Under the pieces are notes generated by a model. It saw nothing but the letters and a program-made list of their open reading frames with translations. It ran no database searches and had not been told where the DNA came from. This document shows, in pieces, positions 26,045-34,530 of a stretch of DNA of 64,000 bases. Origin of the DNA: Bifidobacterium colobi (GTDB taxonomy: Bacteria > Actinomycetota > Actinomycetes > Actinomycetales > Bifidobacteriaceae). A program made the translations under genes and the position numbers. Positions within the stretch are counted from its first letter, which is position 1; every line of letters starts with the position of its first letter. Location: contig NZ_JAFEJU010000004.1 of assembly GCF_018555455.1 (NCBI RefSeq), forward strand, positions 296,070-360,069, given 5' to 3'.

Positions 26045-28684
26045 ATGGCACGTCACCATCATCACAAGAATGAAACAGAACAATCAAACCGGATGTTGAG
26101 CCCGGCTGAACGGTACGCTTCATTCCAAAAAGTCAAGCAACGCAGAGCTTCGGTGGCGGCACGATTCGCAGCCACATTGCCATTCGATTTGGATGATTTC
26201 CAAAGCGAAGCCAACGAGGCCTTGGAAGCCGGCAGCAATGTGCTGGTCGCCGCCCCCACCGGTGCCGGCAAAACCGTAGTCGCGGATTTCGCTATTTACC
26301 TGGCACAGGAACGCAACGTCAAAGCGTTCTACACCACACCAATCAAAGCGCTGAGCAATCAGAAATACCATGATCTCGTTGAGGTCTACGGGGCGGATAA
26401 AGTTGGCCTGCTTACCGGAGACACCTCCATCAATTCCGAAGCGGACATCGTGGTGATGACCACCGAAGTGCTGCGCAATATGATTTACGAGCGCTCCACC
26501 ACACTCACCGCGCTACGCTATGTGATTTTGGATGAGGTGCATTATCTTGCCGACCGATTCCGTGGCCCGGTCTGGGAAGAGGTCATCATCCATCTGCCGC
26601 AAACGGTGAAAATCGTGGGACTTTCCGCCACCGTATCCAACGTGGAGGATTTCTCCAACTGGATTTCCTCGGTTCGCGGCGACACCAAACTCGTGATCAG
26701 CGAACACCGGCCGGTGCCGTTGGAGCAGCATGTGATTGTGCAAGCGGATGATCACACCGAACCGGAAGTCATCGACTTGTACCGCAGGGATGCCAAAGGT
26801 GAGCAGACCACGAAACTCAACGCCGAGCTTGTCAATACGCTCGACCGGTTGGACAGGAAGGCCGCTCGCCGCCGCGGACAGGAGCGACCCGATAAGCGTA
26901 AAGGGTTCAAAGGCAAGGGCTCTCAAAACGCTAAAGGCCGTATGCCGAAGCCGCAACGGCATACGCCGCGCCGTTGGGCTGTGGTCGATGAATTGAACTT
27001 CCTCGGCATGTTGCCGGGCATCTATTTCATCTTCTCCCGCAACGGCTGCGATCAAGCCGTGGAGCAGTGCATCAACGCCGGACTTGAGCTCACCACCGAC
27101 GAGGAAGCGGTGAAGATTCGCCGTATCGTGGATGAGATGGTGGAAGGGCAGTTGAGTCAGGATGATTTGAAGGCGCTGCACTTCTCGAAGTTCCGTTTTG
27201 CCCTGGAGGAAGGCTTCGCCTCGCACCATGCCGGTATGATCGCTTTGTTCAGGCAGATCGTCGAACGACTGTTTGAAGAGGGATTGGTCAAAATGGTGTT
27301 CGCCACCGAAACGCTGGCATTGGGTATCAATATGCCGGCGCGTTGCGTGGTGGTGGAGAAGCTCGAAAAATTCAACGGTACCGGCCATGTGGCGTTGACG
27401 CCGGGAGAGTTCACTCAGCTTACCGGTCGCGCGGGTCGTCGTGGCATTGATACCATCGGCCACGCGATTGTGGTCGACCATGCTGATTTTGTGCCCGCCA
27501 CCGCCGCGGCATTGTCGTCCAAGCGTGTCTATCCACTGCATTCGAGCTTCCGGCCAACGTTCAACATGGCTGTGAATCTGTTGAACGCCAGTGATTATGA
27601 GACGGCTCGCATCACTTTGGATCAATCGTTCGCCCAATGGGAGGCCAACGAATCGGCTTGGCAGCTGGAATCGCAGATCACCACGCTCAAGAAGGCTCTG
27701 GAAGGCTACGAGCAGGCATTCCAATGCAGCCATGGTGATTTCAAGGAGTTCATGTCCATTCGCATGAAGCTCAGTGATGCCGAGAAGGAAGGCCGCAAGA
27801 AGCTCAAGCATGAGATATTCCTGACCGATCAGGATCGTGCTGATGCCTTCCGACAACTCGACGATCAGATCAAGGCGTTGCGTAAGGCCGAACGCGAGCA
27901 TCCGTGCCGTGATTGCCCGGATCTGCAGCAACATCTGAAATGGGGGCATCGTTGGGCTCGTGAAACCCGTGAGCTTGAACGGGTGACGAACCGATACGAA
28001 TCCCGCACCGGTTCGGTGGCGCGCCAGTTCGACCAGATCTGCGATATTCTGTGCCAGCTTGGTTATCTGGAACGGCAGGAGCACAGCGACGGCCGCGTGG
28101 ACATGACGCTCACCGATAAAGGCCGTATTCTGCGCCGTATCTACAGCGAGCACGATCTTGAATTGTGCGAAGCCTTGCTGGCCGGTATATTCGACCGGCT
28201 GAACGCCGACGAATTCGCATCGGTGCTGTCTGCCTTGGTATACGAGGCGAGGCGAGGCTCGCAGGGTGAACCACGGCATTACCCCGGTGGCACATCCGGG
28301 CGCGTGGCCATTGCCGCTTCCAAGCTGAAAGGCGTATGCGCCACCATCGGCGCCTTGTGCGAGGACCATGGCCTGGAGGAGCCAGCCCAGCCTGACTTCG
28401 GCATTGTGGACATCATGTACGAGTGGGCGAACGGCGGCTCCTTGGCTTCCTGCCTATACGGTACGGATATGACCGGCGGTGACTTTGTGCGTACGGCCAA
28501 ACGTTTGGCTGATGTGCTGCAGCAGATTGCAGTCGCTGGAACTATGCCAGCCAGCGACAGTGACAACGGCAGCAACGGAAGCGGCAACGGTAATAGCAGC
28601 AGGGGAGCAGACCTGCAGCACGTCGCTCATGAAGCCGCCGATCATGTGAACCGTGGCATCGTGTCCTATTCCGGAGTCGATTAA
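26045..28684 (+). CDS. helY: HelY/Mtr4-like superfamily 2 RNA helicase
   Basis: A Ski2-like DEAD/DEAH helicase of 879 residues. Walker A is APTGAGKT (70-77), motif II is DEVH (163-166), motif III is LSAT, and motif VI is QLTGRAGRRGID. A C-terminal DSHCT-type domain includes ASVLSALVYEARRG. Two insertions are notable: a basic, glycine-rich segment around 265-310 (KAARRRGQERPDKRKGFKGKG) likely to bind RNA, and a serine/asparagine/glycine-rich stretch near 840-860. Two cysteines in EHPCRDCPDL may form a small metal site. Four consecutive histidines follow MAR at the start. It probably acts in RNA processing or decay. Confidence 0.93.
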   Translation: MARHHHHKNETEQSNRMLSPAERYASFQKVKQRRASVAARFAATLPFDLDDFQSEANEALEAGSNVLVAAPTGAGKTVVADFAIYLAQERNVKAFYTTPIKALSNQKYHDLVEVYGADKVGLLTGDTSINSEADIVVMTTEVLRNMIYERSTTLTALRYVILDEVHYLADRFRGPVWEEVIIHLPQTVKIVGLSATVSNVEDFSNWISSVRGDTKLVISEHRPVPLEQHVIVQADDHTEPEVIDLYRRDAKGEQTTKLNAELVNTLDRLDRKAARRRGQERPDKRKGFKGKGSQNAKGRMPKPQRHTPRRWAVVDELNFLGMLPGIYFIFSRNGCDQAVEQCINAGLELTTDEEAVKIRRIVDEMVEGQLSQDDLKALHFSKFRFALEEGFASHHAGMIALFRQIVERLFEEGLVKMVFATETLALGINMPARCVVVEKLEKFNGTGHVALTPGEFTQLTGRAGRRGIDTIGHAIVVDHADFVPATAAALSSKRVYPLHSSFRPTFNMAVNLLNASDYETARITLDQSFAQWEANESAWQLESQITTLKKALEGYEQAFQCSHGDFKEFMSIRMKLSDAEKEGRKKLKHEIFLTDQDRADAFRQLDDQIKALRKAEREHPCRDCPDLQQHLKWGHRWARETRELERVTNRYESRTGSVARQFDQICDILCQLGYLERQEHSDGRVDMTLTDKGRILRRIYSEHDLELCEALLAGIFDRLNADEFASVLSALVYEARRGSQGEPRHYPGGTSGRVAIAASKLKGVCATIGALCEDHGLEEPAQPDFGIVDIMYEWANGGSLASCLYGTDMTGGDFVRTAKRLADVLQQIAVAGTMPASDSDNGSNGSGNGNSSRGADLQHVAHEAADHVNRGIVSYSGVD

Positions 28685-28789
28685 CGCATGCGATTGTTGT
28701 GCGCTTGGCAAGCAACAATGGAATAGGATTCAAGTCCGAACTGTTGCGTACAGTAGTACGGTTACTGATATTGCAAGGAGGGTGCCGAT

Positions 28790-29137
28790 ATGGCAGAACG
28801 TAGCCTCAGGGGTATGAGCATCGGAGCGAAGTCTCTGGAATCCGACGATAACGTTGATTTCGCAGCAAGGAACGATGTCGCATACGTGTGCCCGAAGGGT
28901 CACCGAACCATCCTGCCGTTCGCTGAAGGTGCCGAAGTCCCTGATGAGTGGGAGTGCCGCTGCGGTGCCGTGGCGCATCGCGAAGGCGATGACGATCGCG
29001 AGGCTGATGAAATCAGCAAGCCGAGCCGTACCCACTGGGATATGCTGCTGGAGCGTCGTAGCGAAGAAGAACTGGCCAAGCTGCTGGAGAAGCGTCTGCA
29101 GATGCATCGCGACGGCTGGATTCCCGACTACGAGTGA
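28790..29137 (+). CDS. rbpA: RNA polymerase-binding protein RbpA
   Basis: A 115-residue actinobacterial transcription factor that binds RNA polymerase and the principal sigma factor, stabilising open complexes. The zinc-ribbon-like core has YVCPKGHRTILPF and WECRCG. The basic linker and sigma-interaction domain follow (KPSRTHWDMLLERRSEEEL). The N-terminal MAERSLRGMSIGAKSLE is family-typical. AAGGAGG lies nine bases before the ATG. Together with PafBC and GarA it marks the host as an actinobacterium. Confidence 0.95.
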   Translation: MAERSLRGMSIGAKSLESDDNVDFAARNDVAYVCPKGHRTILPFAEGAEVPDEWECRCGAVAHREGDDDREADEISKPSRTHWDMLLERRSEEELAKLLEKRLQMHRDGWIPDYE

Positions 29138-29320
29138 TAGCCCATCGCACACAACCTGCGCGCACGATGCTGCGTAAGTTGAACAACACGTGAACCAATG
29201 CCCAGTCAAAGCGACTGGGCATAATCATTGCTGGACATGTTGCCTCACAACGCTGCAGTACGTAGCTCATAATCACCGGGCAACAGCACAATTGATGACA
29301 AACACAGGGGAGTACCTTCA

Positions 29321-30040
29321 ATGGCACAGCATCCGAGGAATGTAGTTCTGCTCGATCTGGACGGCACGCTGACCAAGTCCGATGGCGGCATTATTGCTTC
29401 CGTGGTCAAGACTTTCGAGGCTCTGGGCCGTCCGGTTCCGGATGATGCGGAGCTCAAGCGCTTCATCGGACCGGCCATCATCGAATCGTTGCAGCGCAAC
29501 CATGTGCCGGCCGACGAACTCGATCATGCAGTAGACATCTACCGTAGCTACTACGCGGACAAGGCTGTGTTCGACGATCCGAACGAGCCTGGCAACAAGG
29601 TGCCCGGCCGCTTGGTGAACGTGGTGTTCCCTGGCATTCGCGAACAGCTCATCAAACTGCGTGAAGACGGCTACTACCTGGCATTGGCCAGCTGCAAGCC
29701 GGAATACCAGTGCATTCCGATCTGCGAGCATTTCCATCTGACCGAACTGCTTGATGGCATCTATGGCGCCTCCAAAGACAACACCCGTTTGGATAAGGAT
29801 CAGGTGATTCGTTACTGCTTCGAGAAGATCGGTTTCGATGCAGCGCAAGGGGATAAGGCCGTGATGATCGGCGACCGTTACACCGACATCGATGGTGCAC
29901 GCGCCTGTGGCCTCGATACCATCGGCTGCCGTTGGGGTTACGCGCCGGAAGGTGAAATGGAAGAACACGGCGTGTATGAGATTATCGAAACCACCGACCA
30001 GCTCGAAGACGCAGTCAACCGTTACTTCGCCACACACTGA
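29321..30040 (+). CDS. HAD-superfamily phosphatase, phosphoglycolate phosphatase-like
   Basis: A 239-residue hydrolase of the haloacid dehalogenase family. Motif I is LLDLDGTLTKSDGG, with nucleophile D12 and general acid D14. Motif II corresponds to LASCKPE, motif III to the lysine region before motif IV, and motif IV is MIGDRYTDIDGARACGLDTIG. A helical cap domain of the C1 type lies between residues 20 and 90. The substrate is a phosphorylated metabolite that cannot be named; phosphoglycolate and pyrophosphate phosphatases share this architecture. GGGGAG lies eight bases upstream of the start. Confidence 0.88.
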   Translation: MAQHPRNVVLLDLDGTLTKSDGGIIASVVKTFEALGRPVPDDAELKRFIGPAIIESLQRNHVPADELDHAVDIYRSYYADKAVFDDPNEPGNKVPGRLVNVVFPGIREQLIKLREDGYYLALASCKPEYQCIPICEHFHLTELLDGIYGASKDNTRLDKDQVIRYCFEKIGFDAAQGDKAVMIGDRYTDIDGARACGLDTIGCRWGYAPEGEMEEHGVYEIIETTDQLEDAVNRYFATH

Positions 30041-30072
30041 CGGCATTCACAGCTGAATGAATCATTCATAAT

Positions 30073-30113
30073 GCAGTGAGCGCCCATCCCAGTAAGGAGA
30101 GGGCGCTCACTGC
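30073..30113. terminator. Bidirectional hairpin between convergent genes
   Basis: A perfect 13-base stem (GCAGTGAGCGCCC / GGGCGCTCACTGC) with a 15-base loop lies 33 bases after the HAD gene and 92 bases from the end of the convergent minus-strand operon. No T-run is present on either side. Confidence 0.6.
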
Positions 30114-30204
30114 TATGCGCAGCATCAGATGGATAATACTGACATTCGGATTCCGTACCGTGTAATCAAATATCCCACTAATCTGACATAACGTACATTA
30201 TCGG

Positions 30205-30600
30205 CTATTTTGTGTCATCGTCATTCTTATGGATGGCAATGCCGAGCTTGCGATCCATTTCGGTTTCCATCGCATGCCGAGCTTGCAGATACATGACCAG
30301 AATCTCAAGCATCACCAGCACGATGATGATGATCGCCGCACCGAATGCATTCATCTCATAGAAATCACGGACATCAACATCCATAGCATCAGCGGTAAGC
30401 GCATATACCGGGAACGGCACAATCGCCATTACGAATGATGCCACATGCAGCATCACCATGGTCCAGCTAACGGGGTTAACCGGCGGTCGCTTGCTCCGTG
30501 GCACAAAGATCTGCCCGCGCATAATGGTGATCACAATGATGTTGAACGCCATGACCGCAGCGATGATCCAAAGCAATGCAGGGAGTATTTCAATAAACAT
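30205..30600 (-). CDS. Membrane protein of the garA-merR operon
   Basis: A 131-residue protein with three hydrophobic segments (about 5-26, 45-68 and 85-107) and a charged cytoplasmic tail (METEMDRKLGIAIHKNDDDTK). I do not recognise the family. It begins 11 bases after the MerR gene, so it is the last gene of that transcript. AGGAA precedes the ATG at a distance of nine bases. It has no counterpart that I recall in the mycobacterial version of this locus. Confidence 0.75.
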   Translation of the reverse strand: MFIEILPALLWIIAAVMAFNIIVITIMRGQIFVPRSKRPPVNPVSWTMVMLHVASFVMAIVPFPVYALTADAMDVDVRDFYEMNAFGAAIIIIVLVMLEILVMYLQARHAMETEMDRKLGIAIHKNDDDTK

Positions 30601-30611
30601 ATGCAGTGTTC

Positions 30612-31244
30612 CTACGCCATTTCACGCTGCAGTTTCCGCGCTTCAAGCTTCTTGCGCATACGCATGGCAGTCAGCTCGTCGATGGGCCTGTTCGTGCTGA
30701 TCTTCATCGGCTGCGCTTCAAGATCAACGTAATCCTCATGCTCCAGTGCCACTTCGATTTGATGCCAAAGCGACCCCACCGATACCGCGAACACAGCTTT
30801 GCCACTTTGCAATAACGTCAGCATTTCCTCACTGGTAGTGCATTCATGAACATGCTGACCATCGCACATGATGGTGACGTTCGCCAGCTGATCGGTACTG
30901 CGTTGCGTGAGAAAACCAATGGCCGCGGTCACGTTCTGCAGATTCACACCGGCATCAAGAAGACGTTTCGATACGGCGAGAATCACCACATCTTTGAATG
31001 AATACAATCGTCTGGAACCGGATCCATGCGACGGTGTGATCGATGGTTCTACAATCTGTTTGCGTGCCCAATAATCAAGCTGACGATAGGTGATACCCGC
31101 CACTTTGGATGCGACAGTCCCCCGGTAGCCTCGTTTGGCTTCCTGCTCGTCGGCATTGGAGAACAACTCCCCCTGTATCGCTTCTTCGCTCATATGCTCA
31201 CGCTCCTTGAGCGGAATATGAAGATGCAGTCCGGTTGCTCCCAT
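30612..31244 (-). CDS. MerR-family transcriptional regulator
   Basis: A DNA-binding protein of 210 residues. The winged HTH spans about 50-110 (GITYRQLDYWARKQIVEPS, then GSGSRRLYSFKDVVILAVSKRLLDAG), and the C-terminal effector region contains MLTLLQSGKAVFAVSVG. It corresponds by position and sequence pattern to the MerR regulator next to garA in mycobacteria (Rv1828). Two starts are plausible: ATG 31244, with AAGGAG six bases upstream, and ATG 31193, with AAGGAG nine bases upstream. The first is given. It lies 82 bases downstream of the FHA gene, on the same strand. Confidence 0.9.
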   Translation of the reverse strand: MGATGLHLHIPLKEREHMSEEAIQGELFSNADEQEAKRGYRGTVASKVAGITYRQLDYWARKQIVEPSITPSHGSGSRRLYSFKDVVILAVSKRLLDAGVNLQNVTAAIGFLTQRSTDQLANVTIMCDGQHVHECTTSEEMLTLLQSGKAVFAVSVGSLWHQIEVALEHEDYVDLEAQPMKISTNRPIDELTAMRMRKKLEARKLQREMA

Positions 31245-31326
31245 CGCACGCTCCTTCGCCGCCACTGGCCTTAAGTTTCACGAATGCGATCCGCTTAAAG
31301 CCAGTGTAAGCCTCTCACGCGATGAT

Positions 31327-31770
31327 TCAGTGGGAGATGACAGCGGATTTGGTGAAGAACACCAAGCGGAACTTGCCGATCATGATTTCGTCGCCGTTCT
31401 TCAACACGGCCTGATCGACACGTTGACGATTGACATAGGTTCCGTTCAGACTGCCTGCATCAACCACAGTGAATTGGCCATTGACGCGGCGGAATACCGC
31501 GTGTTGGCGGGATACCGTGGAATCGTCAAGCAAAATATCAGCTCGGGGATCACGGCCAACGGTGATTTCATCCTCATCCAGAAGGTAGCGTGAACCGGAC
31601 ACCGCTCCCCTAGTGGAAATCAACAACGCCGTTCCTTCGGCCAGACGCGTAATCGTGTCCAAATCATCCTGGGTCAGCGGACGATCGCCAGTGGAGGTAA
31701 CGGGCAATACATTAATAGCAGGCAAGCCGATAATGGTGGTTTCGCCTGCGCTTGGAATCGGATCAGTCAT
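31327..31770 (-). CDS. garA: FHA-domain protein, GarA/OdhI-like
   Basis: A 147-residue protein. A disordered N-terminus with an ETT motif (10-12) precedes a forkhead-associated domain with GRD (72-74), SRQH (87-90) and LNGTYVN (108-114), the phosphothreonine-binding residues. Actinobacterial GarA/OdhI is phosphorylated by serine/threonine kinases on an N-terminal ETT motif. It then folds onto its own FHA domain, which switches off 2-oxoglutarate dehydrogenase control. Here the motif reads ETTII, and the neighbours are the usual ones. The regulated enzymes in an organism with an incomplete citrate cycle are not obvious; glutamate metabolism is a possibility. Confidence 0.88.
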   Translation of the reverse strand: MTDPIPSAGETTIIGLPAINVLPVTSTGDRPLTQDDLDTITRLAEGTALLISTRGAVSGSRYLLDEDEITVGRDPRADILLDDSTVSRQHAVFRRVNGQFTVVDAGSLNGTYVNRQRVDQAVLKNGDEIMIGKFRLVFFTKSAVISH

Positions 31771-31776
31771 AACTCC

Positions 31777-32598
31777 TCATTCTACCGTCTTCGCGTACTT
31801 ATTTTGCGTAGCTGTGCGGACTTCATCTATCACGATGTTATCCGAAGACTCTACATCAACGTTGGAACCATATTTCACCTGCAGTTGCGCTCCCACACCG
31901 CCGGCGATATCCACCGCGTTGGAGAGCTCCTGCGGATTGCCTATGGCTTTGACCACATATGGCGGATTAATGGCCCTTCCATCGCAAATCAGCCCGGTAT
32001 CCGCATCCTGGATATACGTGGATGCGATCACACGGACACCATTGATAGCCATGACCTCAGCACCAGCGTTACGCAGTTCCTCAATCAGATTGAACATAAT
32101 CGAGGCATCAACCTTGTCATCGGTTCCACGGCTCACCGTTACGGTCACGCCTTTGCCGTGAGCCGGAAGCCTGCCGGAGATCAGGCCGCTGGTTTCCTCG
32201 TTCTGCTTGGCGATCTTACGAGCCTGTTCCTGCTCGTTGGCGGCGGACTTCAACGATTCCAACTGATTGGACAACTGCGTTTTGCGCTGTTCGAGATTGC
32301 CGATCTGAGTATTCGACTCATTCAGCAGACGCACCAGCTCGTTCTCATCCAACGTCTCATACGTGGACTTGCTGTTATTGATCTGGCTCATATAGGCGAA
32401 GCCCAGCAACGCGCACATGAGCATCACGAGAATCGATGAAATGAGGCGTGAACGGTTGGAGTGCGCGTTCAAATCCCTACGGGGCTTTTTGCGTACCTTA
32501 GGGAACGAGCCGGTTTCCATCCGGTCGTTGACCTTGTCCTGTGCATGCTGGTCGCGCATCTTCTCCAGCATGTTATTGGATTGCGCTCTACGTGCCAT
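31777..32598 (-). CDS. DUF881 family protein
   Basis: A 273-residue membrane-anchored protein. A cytoplasmic basic N-terminus and a single transmembrane helix (LISSILVMLMCALLGFAYM, about residues 50-68) are followed by a coiled coil (ENELVRLLNESNTQIGNLEQRKTQL, split, about 83-125) and the extracytoplasmic DUF881 domain (KGVTVTVSRG, VIASTYIQDADTG, PPYVVKAIGNPQEL). Family function is unknown. The start chosen, ATG 32598, is one base after the DUF1290 stop (TGACATG). It is one of two paralogues flanking the DUF1290 gene, as in other actinobacteria. Confidence 0.88.
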   Translation of the reverse strand: MARRAQSNNMLEKMRDQHAQDKVNDRMETGSFPKVRKKPRRDLNAHSNRSRLISSILVMLMCALLGFAYMSQINNSKSTYETLDENELVRLLNESNTQIGNLEQRKTQLSNQLESLKSAANEQEQARKIAKQNEETSGLISGRLPAHGKGVTVTVSRGTDDKVDASIMFNLIEELRNAGAEVMAINGVRVIASTYIQDADTGLICDGRAINPPYVVKAIGNPQELSNAVDIAGGVGAQLQVKYGSNVDVESSDNIVIDEVRTATQNKYAKTVE

Positions 32599-32599
32599 G

Positions 32600-32932
32600 T
32601 CAGCCTCTGAAGATGAATCGTCTGATTGCGGACACATTCGAGAAGATACGAATGCCCAGCACCACGATTACAGCGGTTTGCAGCTGCGAACCGACTCCGA
32701 GCTGGTTGCCGAGGAATACGAGAAGCGTGGCCGTAATGACGTTGGCGATGAAGGAGATAACGAACACACGGTCCGAGAAGCTTCGTTCGAAATACGCTCG
32801 TGCGGCACCCAGCAGAGCATCAAGCGCGGCAACCACCATAATGGGCAAATAGGGCTGCACTACAACGGGAATGTCCGGTTTGACGAACACTCCGACCACA
32901 ACGCCGATAATCAGACCGAGAACGGCTGCCAT
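32600..32932 (-). CDS. DUF1290 (small basic protein) membrane protein
   Basis: A 110-residue protein with three hydrophobic helices (about 1-20, 27-47 and 55-75). Conserved features are LGLIIGVVVG, then AALDALLGAARAYFE and NVITATLLVFLGNQLGV, which match the DUF1290 'small basic protein' family. It is always found between or beside DUF881 genes. It starts two bases after the upstream DUF881 gene and ends one base before the downstream one, which suggests tight co-translation and perhaps a membrane complex of the three proteins. Function is unknown. Confidence 0.88.
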   Translation of the reverse strand: MAAVLGLIIGVVVGVFVKPDIPVVVQPYLPIMVVAALDALLGAARAYFERSFSDRVFVISFIANVITATLLVFLGNQLGVGSQLQTAVIVVLGIRIFSNVSAIRRFIFRG

Positions 32933-32934
32933 TA

Positions 32935-33909
32935 CTATTTCCTCTCTGCATACTGGACATCTCCAGCTACCGCTGCTTCAAGTGTAATCGAGTTGGATTT
33001 ACTGACCTGAGGGTAAATACCTGCTTTTTTGAATGAATCGTAAAGACTTTTGAGGTTCTTCTCCCCCATGCGCTCCGCCAACAGGTTTTTGTCGCCAATG
33101 GCTTCAATCGTGTAGGGGCTTTCGATGGCGGTCATGCCGATGAGAATATGCCCGCCCGCTTTACGAATGGATGTCTGTGCACCGATGCGATTGCCATTGA
33201 TTGATATGGCTTCCGCACCATTGCTGAACATGAGTGACACCAACTGTTGCAAATCCAAATCGGTGACGACACGAATGTTGTTGGTCGTGCCCACGCGCGT
33301 GGATGTGGATTGGTCTGATTGGCTGGCTGCAATCGGATCGGCCAATGTCATGGTGATGCCCGGTCCCGTGACGCCTACCGTACCGTTCACCATCTCATCC
33401 TGCACCAACGTGCTGCTTTTCACATTGCCGGAGATCTTCTTCGACTGATTATCGACTTGGGTTTTGAGCCCGTTGACATCATCGGTCAACTGTCTGATTT
33501 GGTCGTTACGGTCTTCCAACTGACCAATCAGAGTCTGGCGTACCTGTTTGCGAGGGTCGGACTGCAATTGTTGCACGAAAAGACTGCCGGCGAATCCCAC
33601 GCCGACGCAGATCACAAACACAATGATGCGCGTGAACCAGAAAGACCAACCGGATCGGCGATCATGGACGAGACGCGAGTCGGAAAACATGGGATCCATC
33701 GGGCGATTAACCAGATCGTCAATGAGCCGGAGTGAATCATCATCGGTTTTACGGCGTCGCCGAGTACGAATCGCGGCCGCATCATCCGGAGACAATGCGT
33801 GGTGCGCGTCTAATGCGCGAAAAGAAACGGAGAAAATGGCGCGACGATGCACCGGCATGTTTTCCTCTGGGACAGGAAACGATACCGGTGCAACGGAATC
33901 AAGCACCAT
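32935..33909 (-). CDS. DUF881 family protein, second paralogue
   Basis: A 324-residue protein. A long cytoplasmic N-terminal region (about 1-95) with an RTRRRRK cluster precedes the membrane helix (SFWFTRIIVFVICVGVGFAG, about 97-116). A coiled coil follows (QLEDRNDQIRQLTDDVNGLK), then the DUF881 domain (GPGITMTLADP, RIGAQTSIRKAGGHILIG, SPYTIEAIGDK). ATG 33909 is chosen because GGGGGAG lies four bases upstream. This start lies inside the last codons of pgsA, giving an 11-base overlap and translational coupling. Confidence 0.86.
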   Translation of the reverse strand: MVLDSVAPVSFPVPEENMPVHRRAIFSVSFRALDAHHALSPDDAAAIRTRRRRKTDDDSLRLIDDLVNRPMDPMFSDSRLVHDRRSGWSFWFTRIIVFVICVGVGFAGSLFVQQLQSDPRKQVRQTLIGQLEDRNDQIRQLTDDVNGLKTQVDNQSKKISGNVKSSTLVQDEMVNGTVGVTGPGITMTLADPIAASQSDQSTSTRVGTTNNIRVVTDLDLQQLVSLMFSNGAEAISINGNRIGAQTSIRKAGGHILIGMTAIESPYTIEAIGDKNLLAERMGEKNLKSLYDSFKKAGIYPQVSKSNSITLEAAVAGDVQYAERK

Positions 33910-34516
33910 ACTTCTCCCCCAGTTCCTTGCGCAGGAGTTCAACGCCCTGACGCGTGTAGATGTAGCCGGCGAGCCAGTACATGGCCACGCCCCAGACGCC
34001 GGCCGCCAATGCGGCCAGATATAACGTATGGAAGAACGGGTTGGTGCCTAGATCAGCCACAATCAGTGCCACGATGGAAATCATGAGCAGCGCGGTACCT
34101 GCTTTGCCTACAAAGTGCACGGGCAGCGGACCGTAGTCATATTGCGCGAGCCAGACCACCTGAATGGCCATCCATAGATCACGCAAACCCACCACGATCA
34201 GCATCCACATGGGGATGATTCCCGCAATGCCGAGAGCGAGAATCGAGCAGATGATCAACAGGCGGTCGGCCAATGGGTCGAGAATCTGCCCGATTTTACT
34301 GACCTGATTGAATTTGCGCGCAATAATACCGTCGACGCCATCAGAGGCCGAGGAAATGGCAATGAGTGCCAGAGCCGCCGCCATCTCGTGACGGGAAATC
34401 ATCGCAGTGATGAACGGAATCGAAATGATTCGACATGCACTGATGAGATTCGGCACGGTGAAATAGATATCGCGCGCCTCTGGACTGTACTGCGTATCGG
34501 TATGCTGATGGGTCAT
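33899..34516 (-). CDS. pgsA: CDP-alcohol phosphatidyltransferase, PgsA-like
   Basis: A 205-residue integral membrane enzyme that condenses CDP-diacylglycerol with an alcohol phosphate, most likely glycerol 3-phosphate, to make phosphatidylglycerol phosphate. The full family signature D-x2-D-G-x2-A-R-x8-G-x3-D-x3-D is present at residues 59-84. Five to six hydrophobic segments follow. It heads the block DUF881-DUF1290-DUF881-garA-merR and starts 14 bases from the end of hisG. The alternative substrate inositol phosphate seems less likely but cannot be excluded by eye. Confidence 0.9.
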   Translation of the reverse strand: MTHQHTDTQYSPEARDIYFTVPNLISACRIISIPFITAMISRHEMAAALALIAISSASDGVDGIIARKFNQVSKIGQILDPLADRLLIICSILALGIAGIIPMWMLIVVGLRDLWMAIQVVWLAQYDYGPLPVHFVGKAGTALLMISIVALIVADLGTNPFFHTLYLAALAAGVWGVAMYWLAGYIYTRQGVELLRKELGEKYGA

Positions 34517-34530
34517 AACAACGGTTCAGT

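Noticed and set aside
26054..26065. Four consecutive histidine codons near the start of helY, resembling an affinity tag
   Set aside because: The run is short, followed by natural-looking sequence, and lies in a normal chromosomal context; no vector sequence is seen.
26513..28369. A 618-codon minus-strand frame opposite helY
   Set aside because: Shadow of the helicase coding sequence; no family features.
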